A stretch of DNA of 64,000 bases from Isoperla grammatica (taxonomy: Eukaryota; Arthropoda; Insecta; Plecoptera; Perlodidae). Positions 1-11,350 of the stretch are shown piece after piece (positions within the stretch are counted from its first letter, which is position 1; every line of letters starts with the position of its first letter). The notes beneath the pieces are model-generated. The model was given only the letters and a program-made list of their open reading frames with translations, ran no database searches and was not told the DNA's origin. The stretch covers positions 13,516,880-13,580,879 of the forward strand of contig OX246747.1 in assembly GCA_945910005.1 (NCBI GenBank). The letters are read 5' to 3'. Position numbers and translations under genes: made by a program.

Positions 1-172
1 TTATGTTTAAACATCAATGTAAACAAAACATGGCTCAAATGTGACAAATTATAACCTTCCTGACATTAAAAAACACAGCCATGTAAATGTTGAAGATAAT
101 TTTGTCGTCACTTTAGAGTGCTGTGGGTTAAATTACAGTTAAACCACTTTTTAAATCCATGATACATAATTG

Positions 173-209
173 TGGGGCAAAGTGGGCTACTCTAGCCCGC
201 TTTGCCCCA
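173..209. repeat. 17-nt palindrome, possible transposon end
   Basis: Arms at 173-189 and 193-209 pair with one mismatch around a 3-nt loop; the core is ggggcaaagtgggcta. Related words recur at 531-560, downstream of the pogo reading frame. This could be a terminal or subterminal repeat of that pogo element, but no matching right end was found. The rest of 1-492 is AT-rich with no gene seen. Confidence 0.45.
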
Positions 210-492
210 AATTACGATTTTATAGGAAATACGATTGGCTACAATGATGGAATCTTTGAAATAACTTTGACCACGCAAACATTTAAGCTAAACAGGTATC
301 TTGTATAGCGGGAAAATTTGAATAATATAAAAAAAAAATTGTGGTCCTAATGGGCAATTTTATCAACTAACTATATTATATCAGAACCATAAAAAATGAA
401 ATAACCTTAATAAAAAATTTCATAAGTGCAAATACGTAAATTTTCTTTTACTTACGCATAGACCCTATAACCAGCTACTTATATTTTAAAAT

Positions 493-2266
493 TTAACCAT
501 GTGCTAATTTAAATAAAGAAAAAAAGGGGTGTAGCCCGCTATGCCCCAGTAGCCCACTTTTTTCACTGACGCGAACACTTGCTTTCTTTTTTTCAATAAT
601 CCTTCCTGGGAAGAATTCCTCTTCATAGGTGACGATGACGTGGTCACCCAGAAGTGTTACGACATCATTATCGCCACTATCACTGAATTCCTCTTCATTC
701 ATTTCCTCTTCACTTATTTCGTGTTCCTCATCATGTGGCTCTTCACTGTCTTCATCACTGGAACGTTCATTTCTTCTATTCATTTTCTTGCTTTTCTTTT
801 TGTTAGACTTCTGTTTATCAGCAACTTCCTCATCTTCCTTACTTGCAGTTTTACTTTTTCTTTTTTCGTTTATTTTGTCATTCTTTTTGTTGTTCTTGGC
901 AGCATTCTTTGTATCCATTTCCTCCAGGAACTCGTTAGATGTAAGGACTCTGGTCTTTGTGACTCTTCTCGATCTGCGACCGTCGTTGATCGGTGTCTCA
1001 GGCATTAGAAGTTCCCTCACTACCTCAGCAACTGGGCTTAAACGGATGTAGAAGCACCATCATTTTGAGATGGTTGATTTATGTCATCCTCACCATCTGT
1101 AGGCCTTGGTTCAGGATTCTCACTATCTTCGAAGAGTCTATCATCCCCGACAACGTTACGGTCGATGGGCCACGTACTACTACCGGCAAAGCCTCCAACG
1201 ATGTTTTCTGGTGTAAATACCTTCAGCCACGATGGCTTCAACATCTTGCAAAAGTCATACCTATTTAGAGATTTCCTCTTGTTTTTCCTCATTAACTTGG
1301 TGCATTCATTAGCAAAAGCCTTTTTTAATGGCCCAAATACACCAACATCTAAAGCTTGATACAGATGTGTTTTATGTGGGGGGAAACATAGAAAATGTAC
1401 ATTATTAGCTCTTGCCAGGACGATTAGTTCTCGACCCATGTGAGAAGAATGGCCGTCCAAAAGTAACAAATCTGGTCGCTTTGGCGGAATGCAATGGATG
1501 AATCGTACAAACCATTTGAAAAACAGTTCTGAGTCGATGTAACCTTTTGGTGACGTTGCAAAATATGTTCCTTCAGGGGCGCCCACCATCACATCTTCAT
1601 TTAACCTCGCTCCTTTAAAAATGACCATGGGTGGTAGCAATACTGTGCCTGTTGCATTGCATGCTCCCATTACAGTAATATTCTCACTACGCTCCCCACT
1701 TCTACGGGATACAACAGTTTTTACGCCATTTGGGGAAACAACCCTCGCCCCTTTATTTACAATTGTTAGTCCCGATTCATCAACGTTGTATATCTCATTC
1801 CCAGACACCCCAAGATCATTTACAAGTGTTTCGTAAGTATCGAAGAACTCATTTTTAACTGTAACGGTGGACATATTAACTCTGGCCACCGACAGGTGTT
1901 CTGGCTTTCTTAGGCTCAAATTGTGTCGTTTCATGAATGCTGGGTAAAGCATTTTTGAAAACTTAAGTAGCATTTTTGCTATCGATTTTGCCAGCAAGTT
2001 CCTTCACTTCTTCTCTGGACACTCCATGGGCCATGGCCCATCTTAACCATTTCCTAGATCACGCTTTTCAGTTCCAACTCCTGCTCCATCCCGAGAGCTG
2101 GCTGTGGTCCTGGCCGCTCACAATTCTCGTCCACCAATCCTTGCACTCGCCGTCTTAGGGTATTAAATGGAATTGCATACTCCCTTTGGGCACAGCGAAT
2201 TGACATGCCCCCATCTTTGACAGCACTGACAGCTCGTTGCAAGTCCAATGTTGAATACTTCGGCAT
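493..2266 (-). pseudogene. pogo/Tigger-type DDE transposase, frameshifted
   Basis: The N-terminus (2266 to 2054) is a psq/CENP-B-type helix-turn-helix (YSTLDLQRAVSAVKDGG, then FNTLRRRV). A middle piece, MAHGVSREEVKELAGKID, sits near 2030 in another frame. The main block (1997-1038) is a DDE_1 endonuclease core: first Asp in NVDESG, second in LLLDGHSSH, third in YQALDVGVFG, giving DD35D spacing. The C-terminus (1020-493) is a low-complexity Lys/Glu/Asp-rich tail. At least two frameshifts separate these parts, so the copy is dead although all three Asp residues remain. In pogo elements this protein binds the terminal repeats and inserts at TA. Jerky/CENP-B-like host genes are related, but the frameshifts argue for a decayed transposon. 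Confidence 0.85.
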
Positions 2267-2983
2267 GGCAAGGAGAGTGAATTACTGCAAGTAAAATAAT
2301 ATCAGATTGATAAAGTGGGCCTACACAAATTCTTAGGTCTGATGGGCCTGTATTCTGTCGGCAATTAAACTAAGTAAAACAGGCAGTAACTAAATAAAAA
2401 ATAGAATTAAGCTTTGCATTAAAAGACTTCTTATTACCTAACCTAACAAAAAAGTAGCAACAATGTGAAAGTATGACCATCTGGTTCTAATCTAAATAAT
2501 AAAGGCAATACTTCATCTTTTCCAGCTTTTTCAGGTCGTTTATCAATGGCCCATATACTTTCTCTTGCCCGAGCTCAACTAAATACTTTTAAGAGCGTTC
2601 GGCAGGGAAGGGCGCTGTCAATTTTTGCGGTGACTATTGGAAGTAGCCACCGTAAGGGTCGGTAAAGTAATAGTACTACTTTACTGACCTTGAGCCAACG
2701 CACTCCCCACATCTGCCCCCTCCCACCCCTAGCCAACACGTACGATCAGGACAAAACCTGTCCAGTCTACCTGGCATGGCGACAGTCATCGCGCTCCACT
2801 GACCTAACATCCCAATTATCATTTCTAAAGACGGACCAGAACAACATTTTCGTATTTCATAAATCTTTTCCTCCTTCATCGCCAGGCAAACAAATCATAA
2901 TAAATAAGATATTTGTAAAGCGGTAAGTACTGTTCCACGCGTGCTTGTAATAATTCTACTTTATTCTTTAGCAGTTGTCGGTG
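2267..2983. other. noncoding, no feature recognised
   Basis: AT-rich DNA between the pogo remnant and the microsatellite. No gene, tRNA-like box or terminal repeat could be supported. Confidence 0.5.
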
Positions 2984-3140
<157 letters not shown>

Positions 3141-3334
3141 GTTGCAATACATACAAAGTCGGTCAAAACCGGCGTAAACATGTTGTACGGACACAAATGT
3201 CAAGTATTTCCATGTGTTTACCTTATTAAAATCTACTTAAGAACTAATTAAATATATCATTGTCCATATTATTTTTTCCAAACCAAACTGTGGATGCTAT
3301 GTACGGTCGTGGCCGATTTGTACTCATCCCAGCA

Positions 3335-3379
3335 TATTATTATTATAACAATTATTATTAATAATATTACTATTATTAC

Positions 3380-3439
<60 letters not shown>

Positions 3440-3453
3440 TATTATTATTACTA

Positions 3454-3527
<74 letters not shown>

Positions 3528-3564
3528 ATCATTATTATTATTATTATTGTTATTACAATTATTT
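3335..3564. repeat. (ATT)n microsatellite, interrupted
   Basis: A second ATT array of about 230 bp, less pure than the one 200 bp upstream, with ATC and ACT interruptions that indicate greater age. Confidence 0.97.
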
Positions 3565-3623
3565 GTATTTATTACCAATATATCTGGAAACATTTCAATA
3601 CACATTTGTAGACTAACATACTA

Positions 3624-3772
3624 AGGTTGGAATTCATAGTCGGCCCCTACACCTAGGGGCGCCCATTGTTACCAAGGTAACAATTGTTTGCATGTTATTT
3701 CCCATAAACAAAACAAATCCATAGCAACAATGGGTGCCCCTAGGTGTAGGGGCCGACTATGAATTCCAACCT
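3624..3772. mobile_element. 149-bp Tc1/mariner-like MITE
   Basis: Near-perfect terminal inverted repeats of about 40 bp (aggttggaattcatagtcgg at the left, its complement at the right) surround a short centre, so the element can fold into one long hairpin. It is flanked by TA on both sides, the target duplication of Tc1/mariner and pogo elements. There is no coding capacity. Confidence 0.85.
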
Positions 3773-3904
3773 TATTATTTTAACTAATTTAGCAGGCTTA
3801 CGCGTTTCACACGGTACTCTTCACGTGGTCAATGCTTCGATACCTGCGCCCAGCAATCTTGACTAGAGGGTTATTACAAGCGTTTTCTGATAGCCAAAGA
3901 AATG

Positions 3905-4032
3905 GCGAATACTGGGATTGAGTCGTACAGACAGAGAATTTGGATATTGCCTCCCCACTATTATCAAACCTTATGTCTCATTTAGTCACCTGAATGCAGT
4001 AAGTTCTCCTATGGCAAGTTTCCTACATACAA
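3905..4032 (+). mobile_element. SINE body fragment
   Basis: This resembles the body of the tRNA-derived SINE at 34855-35105: both contain ggattgagtc, a central tcacctga block and a final agtttcctac or aggtttcctac. The tRNA-like head is missing, so this is a truncated copy. Confidence 0.5.
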
Positions 4033-4191
4033 TTAAATTCTATATCTAGCTCGAGTAGACCTACTACAGTATCATATAATACATATCAGCATAAGCAGGA
4101 CTTATTTTGTGAGCTTACCAATTGCAATTCAGCAATCAAGAAATTAGTTACTGGACTCAAGTGATGATAATCCTGTAGCACAAGCGTCTAA

Positions 4192-5206
4192 CAGTACGTT
4201 ACCACGAACACTGTACCACAATATACACGCCTGAACTGTCACTAGGCCAATATGTACACAGTACACACAGTAACCGAAGCCGAGGGTGGCCAAATAGTAC
4301 GTCACCACGAACACTGTACCACAGTATACACGCCTGAACTGTCACTAGGCCAATATGTATACAGTACACACAGTAACCGAAGCCTAGGGTGGCCGAACAG
4401 TACATCACCACGAACACTGTACCACAATATACACGCCTGAACTGTCATTAGGCCAATATGTATACAGTACACACAGTAACCTAACCGAAGCCGAGGGTGG
4501 CCGAACAGTACATCACCACGAACACTGTACCACAATATACACGCCTGAACTGTCACTAGGCCAATATGTATACAGTACACACAGTAACCGAAGCCGAGGG
4601 TGGCCGAACAGTACGTCACCACGAACACTGTACCACAATATACACGCCTGAACTGTCACTAGGCCAATATGTATACAGTACACACAGTAACCGAAGCCGA
4701 GGGTGGCCGAACAGTACGTCACCACGAACACTGTACAACAATATACACGCCTGAACTGTCACTAGGCCAATATGTATACAGTACACACAGTAACCGAAGC
4801 CGAGAGTGGCTAAACAGTACGTCACCACGAACACTGTAGGGGCCTACCACAATATACACGCCTGAACTGTCACTAGGCCAATATGTATACAGTACACACA
4901 GTAACCGAAGCCGAGGGTGGCCGAACAGTACGTCACCACGAACACTGTAGGGGCCTACCACAATATACACGCCTGAACTGTCACTAGGCCAATATGTATA
5001 CAGTACACACAGTAACCGAAGCCGAGGGTGGCCGAACAGTACGTCACCACAAACACTGTACCATAGTATACACGCCTGAACTGTCACTAGGCCAATATGT
5101 ATACAGTACACACAGTAACCGAAGCCGAGGGTGGCCGAACAGTAGCCTACGTCACCACGAACACTGTACAACAAACAATATACACGCCTGAACTGTCACT
5201 TTAGGC
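4192..5206. repeat. 103-bp satellite array, about 9.5 copies
   Basis: A 103-bp unit (landmarks cgaacactgtaccacaatat, ctgaactgtcactaggccaa, accgaagccgagggtggcc) repeats head to tail with few changes. One copy carries a 6-bp insertion (cctaac). Two successive copies near 4837 and 4948 share the same 11-bp insertion containing ggggcc, which shows they arose by local duplication. Tyr/Cys-rich reading frames across it are by-products. Confidence 0.97.
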
Positions 5207-7332
5207 ACACAACAATTTTACGTTTCTACTATTGAAACACCCCCTCCACCCCTCATTTATTGGGTTTCCTAACCTCGCATACTGATACACCGATGTAATT
5301 ACTTTGCCCTCTTCCAGAGCTATTTTTCTCTTATCTGTCTACATAGCAGCCGCGATCTGTATATTTCTAGGAATCCGTTCTTTTGACACGATCTATTTTG
5401 AAAGCACTGGAAGTCAATTTCACAAAACAAGTTATTACGATGATCCATACTTATCTTGACAATAGAAATTCGTAAATGTAATGCGATTCCTAATTTTTAT
5501 TTTTTATAATTTTTTTTTATTGAAATATGAACTCGTTCAATACAGACCATCTAAAAATATAACATTAGTTTTTAAAATCCAAAATACCAAAATACATACG
5601 CCGATGTTGGAAGTAAAACGCCGTGTGTGAGAGTCATAGGCGTACGCGAAGCAGGGGTGTGCGGGGGGGGGGGCCTTTTTCTTTCTTCTTTTTATCACAA
5701 TGAGGCTAGAGGGGGCATCTATTATTTTGACCATAAGTAGCCTATCACCACTGACAAAATGTACACAATTCCCAATTATTTGTTGACAAAAATAATTCAA
5801 TCATGAACAATTTGAAAGATGTCAAAAACGTGATAATAACATCAAAAGTTCATTTATTTCAAGGTGACCATATACGTCTCGGATTCTCCGCGACAGTCCG
5901 TTTAGATTCCATCCCGGCGTCCGAAAGACTTTTTGAAAAGCATTCAAATGACCCGCCAAATGATACACGTATTTGTGGATTGTGTTGCCATTAGACATTG
6001 TGATAAGCCCCATTTGAAGGCGGGTTTCAGCTAACCAGCCTAACCTCGCCTGTTCCCTACCACCCAGATTTTGACTTTGCGACTAACTACTTCTTTCCGA
6101 GTATATCAATGATTTCATTGCAATAGTATACATTCATAATAATTAATAACAGTTGGTTTATTTTTGCTTCCACTGCAGAATATCCAGAGTTCGATTCCTG
6201 GTTCGGGCTGATTTTTTTATGTTCGGAACTTGACTATTAATACTCGTGTTCATGTAAAAGGTGGCTTAGTAGCCGTCAAGGCAACAAAGCACATATAATA
6301 GTATTTACTGATTACACTGAAAATCAGTACTTAATTGTAACTAAGCAGGTAGACTAAAAATACATTGTTTTTTTAAATATCCACAAAGAATTCTGTGAAA
6401 CTATCCCAATCAAGAGACAATCTTACTCCTAAAATTTACACTTTAAAATTACTCACGTTTTTATATTGCAATGTGTGCTATTATGTGGCGGGCATTCTCT
6501 CCCCCCCCCCCCCCCATTAAAGCCGTCTTCAAGTGTCCCGAAAATAATTGTGGCCCCCCCCACCCTCCCACCCCATTTATAAACCTCTATGACTATGTAA
6601 GAATAATAGTAAAAACCGGAACATAAAAAACAAACCCCGCTAATAATCGAACACATATCAGGCGATTGTAGGTAGAGATGGCTTGGGTGTAGTGTCACGA
6701 AAGAACATCGCACAAACACTCAGCCACTTGATTTTGAGCTACAACAAAATTTCAAAAAGTTTTGTTACCATCTCGACGAGATATTGAGATCAGTATTAGT
6801 TTCATTTTCAAAATCGAAAATAAATTAATCATGTTACGACACCCAATTAATATTCATCCTTTTTCATGGAATCCCACTGTCTCGCAACCCTTGAGATGCA
6901 GGTAGCCACCGCAAATTAGTAACGGTCTGTTGGGAGGGGGGACCTTCATCTTTTGTTTGGTGAGAACGAACTACCGTGGAGCTATCTGTGGCAAAGTCTT
7001 GAACTCGGTGGGGAAAAACCTCGCGTAAACTGTCATATTTGAGGAAGTGCAGACATGTGGGAGTAAACCGATATAACACTTTATTTTTATCATCATGTGT
7101 GCAAGAATTTATTTCACTATTACCAACAATATTTTCTAGGCAACACAAAATCGATTTTTATTCTAGCTCACGTCAAACACCCACAAGCTGTAATCAAAGT
7201 TACAAAGAAAAGTCAACAATTTTGACAAAAGCAACATTTTCAATATTTTTTATTAAATTTTTGGTTTCACTTTTCATAAATATTCGTTTTACGTTGCCTA
7301 GATCTAATATTTCTCTATAAGTAGGTGTAAAT
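5207..7332. other. noncoding stretch with homopolymer runs
   Basis: No gene could be supported. It holds a G run near 5658-5671 and a C run near 6498-6514, and a degenerate B-box-like word (gagttcgattcc) near 6190 with no convincing A box. A minus-strand open frame at 6864-7148 matches no family known to me. Confidence 0.5.
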
Positions 7333-8037
7333 TTATGAACATCCCATTATTAGTTTTCGAGTAATCAGTTTACTGCCAAACATCTGTTTACGGCAGAGAA
7401 AACAGGTAAAATCACCGCTTCCGAACGCTCTTAAGTGTTTTGATTTGCATAAAAGGACAAGCTGAATTAGGTCCAGTCTTGATCGATTCCAGGGATTGAT
7501 GTTACCTAGAGTGTAATACACACCAGTCATTTTTAAGTCGCGTTTGCTGGATCCTAGCGGATTAGCAATTACAAACTCGTCTTGGAATAGGACGATCTTT
7601 AAAGCATTCCGATCAGAAGAGAACAATGCATGTGACTTCATTTTTGAACCATCATGTATATCAACGAACACGCCATCATTGCCGGGCATACGATTGGCAG
7701 TGTCACCCAATTGTTCGTGTATATAGTTATCGTCCAACAGTGCTTTAAGTGATTGCAGAAGTGGCACATAATGCATATGCACGTTTTCATTAGAAGCATT
7801 AAGCCCCAGGCTAATCTCGACAGGGCGTACATACCTGAAATGGCGTTTGTAGTACTTCTGTCTCATATGTTTACTACGCAAAGGATTCCTTGCTTCAACT
7901 AGAGCAGTGAATTGGTTTTCGGAAAACACCTCATAAATAATATTATGTAGAATGTCTTTCTCCACATGTTCAGCTAGTTTGTTGGATATGTCCCTAGCAA
8001 GCATTTCCATTGCAGAACGTATATTTGAGCAAAGCAA
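7333..8037 (-). CDS. conserved transposon-type protein of unknown function, partial
   Basis: An open frame of 234 codons. The segment HYVPLLQSLKALL, then SHALFSSD, FVIANPLGS and GVYYTLGNINP resembles a widespread uncharacterised protein found in many copies in fish and invertebrate genomes and thought to be mobile-element linked. A late Cys pair (CFLCRKQMF) could bind metal. The N-terminus of full-length relatives is not present. Its 5' end overlaps a Harbinger remnant on the other strand, so the left part is probably a broken junction. The similarity is from memory and the function is unknown. Confidence 0.55.
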   Translation of the reverse strand: MLCSNIRSAMEMLARDISNKLAEHVEKDILHNIIYEVFSENQFTALVEARNPLRSKHMRQKYYKRHFRYVRPVEISLGLNASNENVHMHYVPLLQSLKALLDDNYIHEQLGDTANRMPGNDGVFVDIHDGSKMKSHALFSSDRNALKIVLFQDEFVIANPLGSSKRDLKMTGVYYTLGNINPWNRSRLDLIQLVLLCKSKHLRAFGSGDFTCFLCRKQMFGSKLITRKLIMGCS

Positions 8038-8351
8038 GGATCGTTGTTGAAAACGCTTTTGATAGGCTTAAAGGAAGATAGCGGTGTATAATGAAGCGTA
8101 ACGATATGGATAACAAATTTATTCCATACGTGGTCGCAACTGGTTGTGTGTTACACAACGTTGTGGAAAATCGAAAAGAGGCATTTATCAAAAACTGGCT
8201 AGGTAATGTTGAGGAAGCTGAAATTCTCTTCCCTCAACCAAATGAACTGGGAAGTAGAGAACTGGACAATTTTGTTGCAACTGATATTAGAAATCAATTG
8301 AAACATTACATGGCAATGAATTTCCCTTTGTTAAGATCAACATTTAGATAA
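8027..8351 (+). pseudogene. PIF/Harbinger transposase C-terminal remnant
   Basis: Reads KARIVVENAFDRLKGR, a stop, then KRNDMDNKFIPYVVATGCVL and HNVVE. This is the last part of a DDE_Tnp_4 transposase, where the Glu of VENAF is the usual third catalytic residue. The stop (TAG) replaces the Trp normally found in the GRWR motif, so the copy is dead. Everything upstream, including both catalytic Asp residues, is absent. The opposite-strand gene at 7333 abuts it, marking a rearrangement or insertion junction. Confidence 0.8.
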
Positions 8352-8411
8352 GAAATCTATTTCATTGCAGAAGATAAAATTCTTTATTTTATTTTGAGCT
8401 GACATGTATTA

Positions 8412-8568
8412 CAGTCAAGCCCACTTATAAACGAATCTGAAAGGAGTTGATTTTTGCCTTGTTAAAACAGAACCAATTTGCATGTATTTTTGTATAAGGC
8501 AAATCAAAGTTACTTTGTCCAAATCCAGAATTGTGTTAAAATAGAGTTCTTTAAAAGGGGCCTGACTG
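8412..8568. mobile_element. 157-bp pogo-type MITE
   Basis: Ends are cagtcaagccc at the left and ggggcctgactg at the right, imperfect inverted repeats starting CAGT. TA lies on each side (8410-8411 and 8569-8570). CAGT ends with a TA duplication are the signature of pogo/Tigger elements. It has no coding sequence. Confidence 0.75.
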
Positions 8569-8737
8569 TATAAAGATAATACCTACTTGTATCAAAATAA
8601 AGCTCTACTACTACTAAAAATGTTTTTGTAGATATGCCTGTGCTGTCTGTGCCTAATCAATCAGCTTGTGTTTGATGGGATTCTCCCACTTCTTCTTGGA
8701 CACTCGTAGTCGTAGATGGTGCAGCCATCATCTTGGG

Positions 8738-9063
8738 CTACTGGAATGGACCATGTCCATATCCATACTGTCCATATCCCAATGGCATTAATGGGGCTGC
8801 TGGTCTTTGGCCCATCATGGTGTTCACCAATGTTGTCATATTAGTAAACACGTCATCTAGCATAGCCTTTGTATCCTGTTCCTGTGCCACTTTTTTTCTC
8901 AGTTCCTCTTTCTGTTTTTTTCCTTCTTCCAGCTGGAAGGTGATTAATTCTTTTTGCTGCTTTAAAAAATCAGATTGCAACTGTTCTTGTACCTTTTTCC
9001 ACTCGGACAACTGTTCTTGGCCTTTTCTCTTCCTCTTTCCAACTATGGGAGATGTAGGCGTTT
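8738..9063 (-). CDS. last exon of a coiled-coil protein, probably Harbinger-linked
   Basis: About 108 codons follow a good acceptor (ttaacatttcag) at 9064. The exon reads ETPTSPIVGKRKRKG, then a charged coiled coil (EQLSEWKKVQEQLQ, KQQKELITFQLEEGKKQKEE), then a Gly/Tyr/Pro-rich tail ending GYGHGPFQ. Many Harbinger elements carry a second gene for a Myb/MADF-type DNA-binding partner ending in such a coil, and a Harbinger transposase remnant lies 400 bp away, so that role is inferred. No DNA-binding domain is visible in this exon. A short retroelement is inserted in the intron just upstream of the acceptor, and a longer frame running through it is spurious. Confidence 0.45.
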
Positions 9064-9084
9064 CTGAAATGTTAAGATAATCTA

Positions 9085-9460
9085 CCTGCCCAGGGACTGC
9101 CACCTTATCGTGGTGGGCAGGTTTGCGTGCTTTGTTGATCCCGAGAGCTATGCCGGCGGAAGCGTATGCTTCTGGTAGGGCCACCCTAGCCGGACTGGTC
9201 GAGGAGGAGAAGTCAGACGAAGTGCAGTCTACACCCCAATCCCCTTTCCCCCCCCCCACTGTCCCATTAAATATTTCTCCTCCCACTTGGCCCTGCCCTC
9301 CCTTGCTGGACTCCCGTATGACGACTCACGCGACGTACAATGGATCTGATTCGGATGTGGCTTTATTCTTCATCATCTTTCTCATCTTCATTATCACCCG
9401 CTCATTGTCTCGATTAGCCATCGTTGCATAAATATGAGACGTTAAGCCCCATTAATCATC
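9085..9460 (+). mobile_element. short retroelement family, copy 1 (376 bp)
   Basis: Starts cctgcccagggactgccacc and ends gacgttaagccccattaatc. A perfect 13-bp target duplication, ttaagataatcta, lies at 9072-9084 and 9461-9473. It has no open frame of its own. The 13-bp duplication and a tail of ATC/AATC repeats in sister copies point to LINE-driven retrotransposition. Related copies: 14631, 37330, 49328, 51028. Confidence 0.9.
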
Positions 9461-9473
9461 TTAAGATAATCTA

Positions 9474-10187
9474 ATTAAGTGTACTATTTTCTATGTAAAC
9501 TTGTAGGCTATTTTTAGCCTTTTAAGTGATACAACATAGTTATCTGTGGAAATACAATACAAATGTACTATGCTTTAAAAGTCAATAAACAGCACGTAGG
9601 GTAATTAGCAGTAATTAAAAGTAATTAGCGATTCAGCTCCCGTGACACATCTGCCGTGTCGTCTCAAACACCAACAGTAACTAGGGATGGTAAGTGTAAA
9701 CGTGTACACGCAGTGAGGAGTGTACACTTTTACAGATTTTCCGTGATCAGTAAACGTTTCATTGAATTGTCTTCTTGATATTTCTTCTTTTAGTTTTAAA
9801 AACTTATCGACATTGCTGTGTATTGTATAATTGCTGTAATTATTGTATTTGCTGCTATGTAATTGCTGTGTACACTGACAGGATCTTATTGATATTTATT
9901 TACTGCATACTTTGAAAACTGTTAATTAAAAAAAAATATTTATTACAAAATTTTCAAAAACCACACATTTTTTCTCGAAACAATTACCCCAGAGTACCTT
10001 TATGTTTTATTGATGTGCGTAAAATCCTGTCCACACATGTAACATATATGGATGATGGTTCCTGCCAAATTTTGTGAGAGTAGATCTCTTAGTTTTGTAG
10101 AAAAGTGTACCTAAGTTGAAAAATGGTAAAAAGTGGGAAATCGCACTTGAAAAAAATATGACTATAAATATTACTGTAGGCCTACCT
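9474..10187. other. noncoding, no feature recognised
   Basis: AT-rich DNA between the short retroelement and the Mutator-like remnant. Nothing could be supported. Confidence 0.5.
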
Positions 10188-11350
10188 CTATGCTATGCCT
10201 GGTCCATATTCTGGGTCATCTAGTGTGTCCTCTAACTTTCTCTTTGCATTTCTGGCTCTCTGTCGGGCAGACTTTGCCATCGCTGCTTCCGATGCCAGCG
10301 CTTGTTTGGCGCGTTCAACGTCCAGATCGCGCACACGTCTATACGCATTATAGCCAGGTTCAATTCCCAGCTCCTCTAGCACTTTGATCTTGCCAATGTT
10401 TCCCTCATTGAAGTGTAAAATGGCATCCCGTACTCGGTTTGAGACCTAACGAAGACGGTTTTAGGAATACGGGTCCATATCACCGCATTGACACTTTCAT
10501 TAGGATTTTGTGTCTTACCGTGTAAGCATTTTCTCAACAAATCAGGTTATGCCAAATCTTGGTTTACAGACTTGATTACATCCATAACTGCACTTGGTAG
10601 TGAGTGTTTGTGAGTGTATGGCTCTCCTGTCGCCTTGCTTATGTTGAACTTACACCAACTGTCAGCTCCTTGGGGGACACAAGTTATGTTGTGGTTTTTC
10701 ATCCATAGAAACTTTATGAAACCAAGTTGCCCAGACAGCTTGTTTCATCTTCTTCTCATCATCAGTGTTGCTACGGATAGCTTTACCATAGTAACTTTGT
10801 AGTGTGTCGATTTCTGCATCGGTAAGCCTTCCTTTACCACTCAAACCTTTACCGTCAGACAGTTTTTGCCGCGGTAGTCTTTGCGCAGTTTGCGTAGATT
10901 GACCCAAGTCTCTTTTGGACATGTCCTACGCACTCGAGCTTCTCGATATCCACATCGTCCTTACTGTCCCCATCGCCCAAGTACTGTACGTAGCGTACAT
11001 TTCGTGTCGCCTCCAATCGACCAGCACCTGCTGCCTCCATTCCTCCACTGCTACCTTCATAATTGGCAGCACAATTATGATCCTTTGCAGTGGTTTTCGA
11101 GGTACATTTTTGGCAGTATTTGGAGAGGCAATCACCTTGCCGGTCTCTACACTAGTGGCGGTAACCACTCCGTTCTTTGACGTGTGACCGCGCTTGTGCC
11201 AGCTGCCGTCTAAAGCTGCGACTAAGTTACGTTTATTGTCATTCAACATGACCGTTTCTTCCACAGCAGCTATCATGCTGTTTTCACTGGCTACCTTAAC
11301 TGCTGTTCCAAGGGCTTCTGTGTATTTTGTATATTTAGTTGGGAGGTTTT
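10188..11350 (-). pseudogene. Mutator-like transposase remnant
   Basis: Scattered pieces in three frames follow the order of an animal Mutator-like transposase family. From the 5' side: YTEALGTAVKVASEN, LVAALDGSWHKRGHTSKNG with VVTATSVETGKV (11350-11130), YLGDGDSKDD and LECVGHVQKRLG (near 10950), LSDGKGLSGKGRLTDAEID with QSYYGKAIR (near 10830), MDEKPQHNLCP, a broken HGKTQNPNES-like block (near 10520), and LEELGIEPGYNAY with NAKRKLED and DPEYGPG at the C-terminus. LDGSW and GDGDSK are expected to hold catalytic Asp residues, by analogy. Several frameshifts and stops make it nonfunctional. The assignment rests on motif memory. Confidence 0.75.

Noticed and set aside
4199..5191. Tyr/Cys-rich repetitive open frames on both strands
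   Set aside because: They follow the 103-bp satellite; the period is not a multiple of three and frames break at unit changes.
6864..7148. 94-codon minus-strand frame
   Set aside because: Short, no family motif; could be an exon but nothing supports it.
8738..9286. A 182-codon protein joining MGGEIFNGTVGG to the coiled-coil exon
   Set aside because: Its first third is the antisense of the inserted short retroelement; the same text appears antisense in copies at 49328 and 51028.
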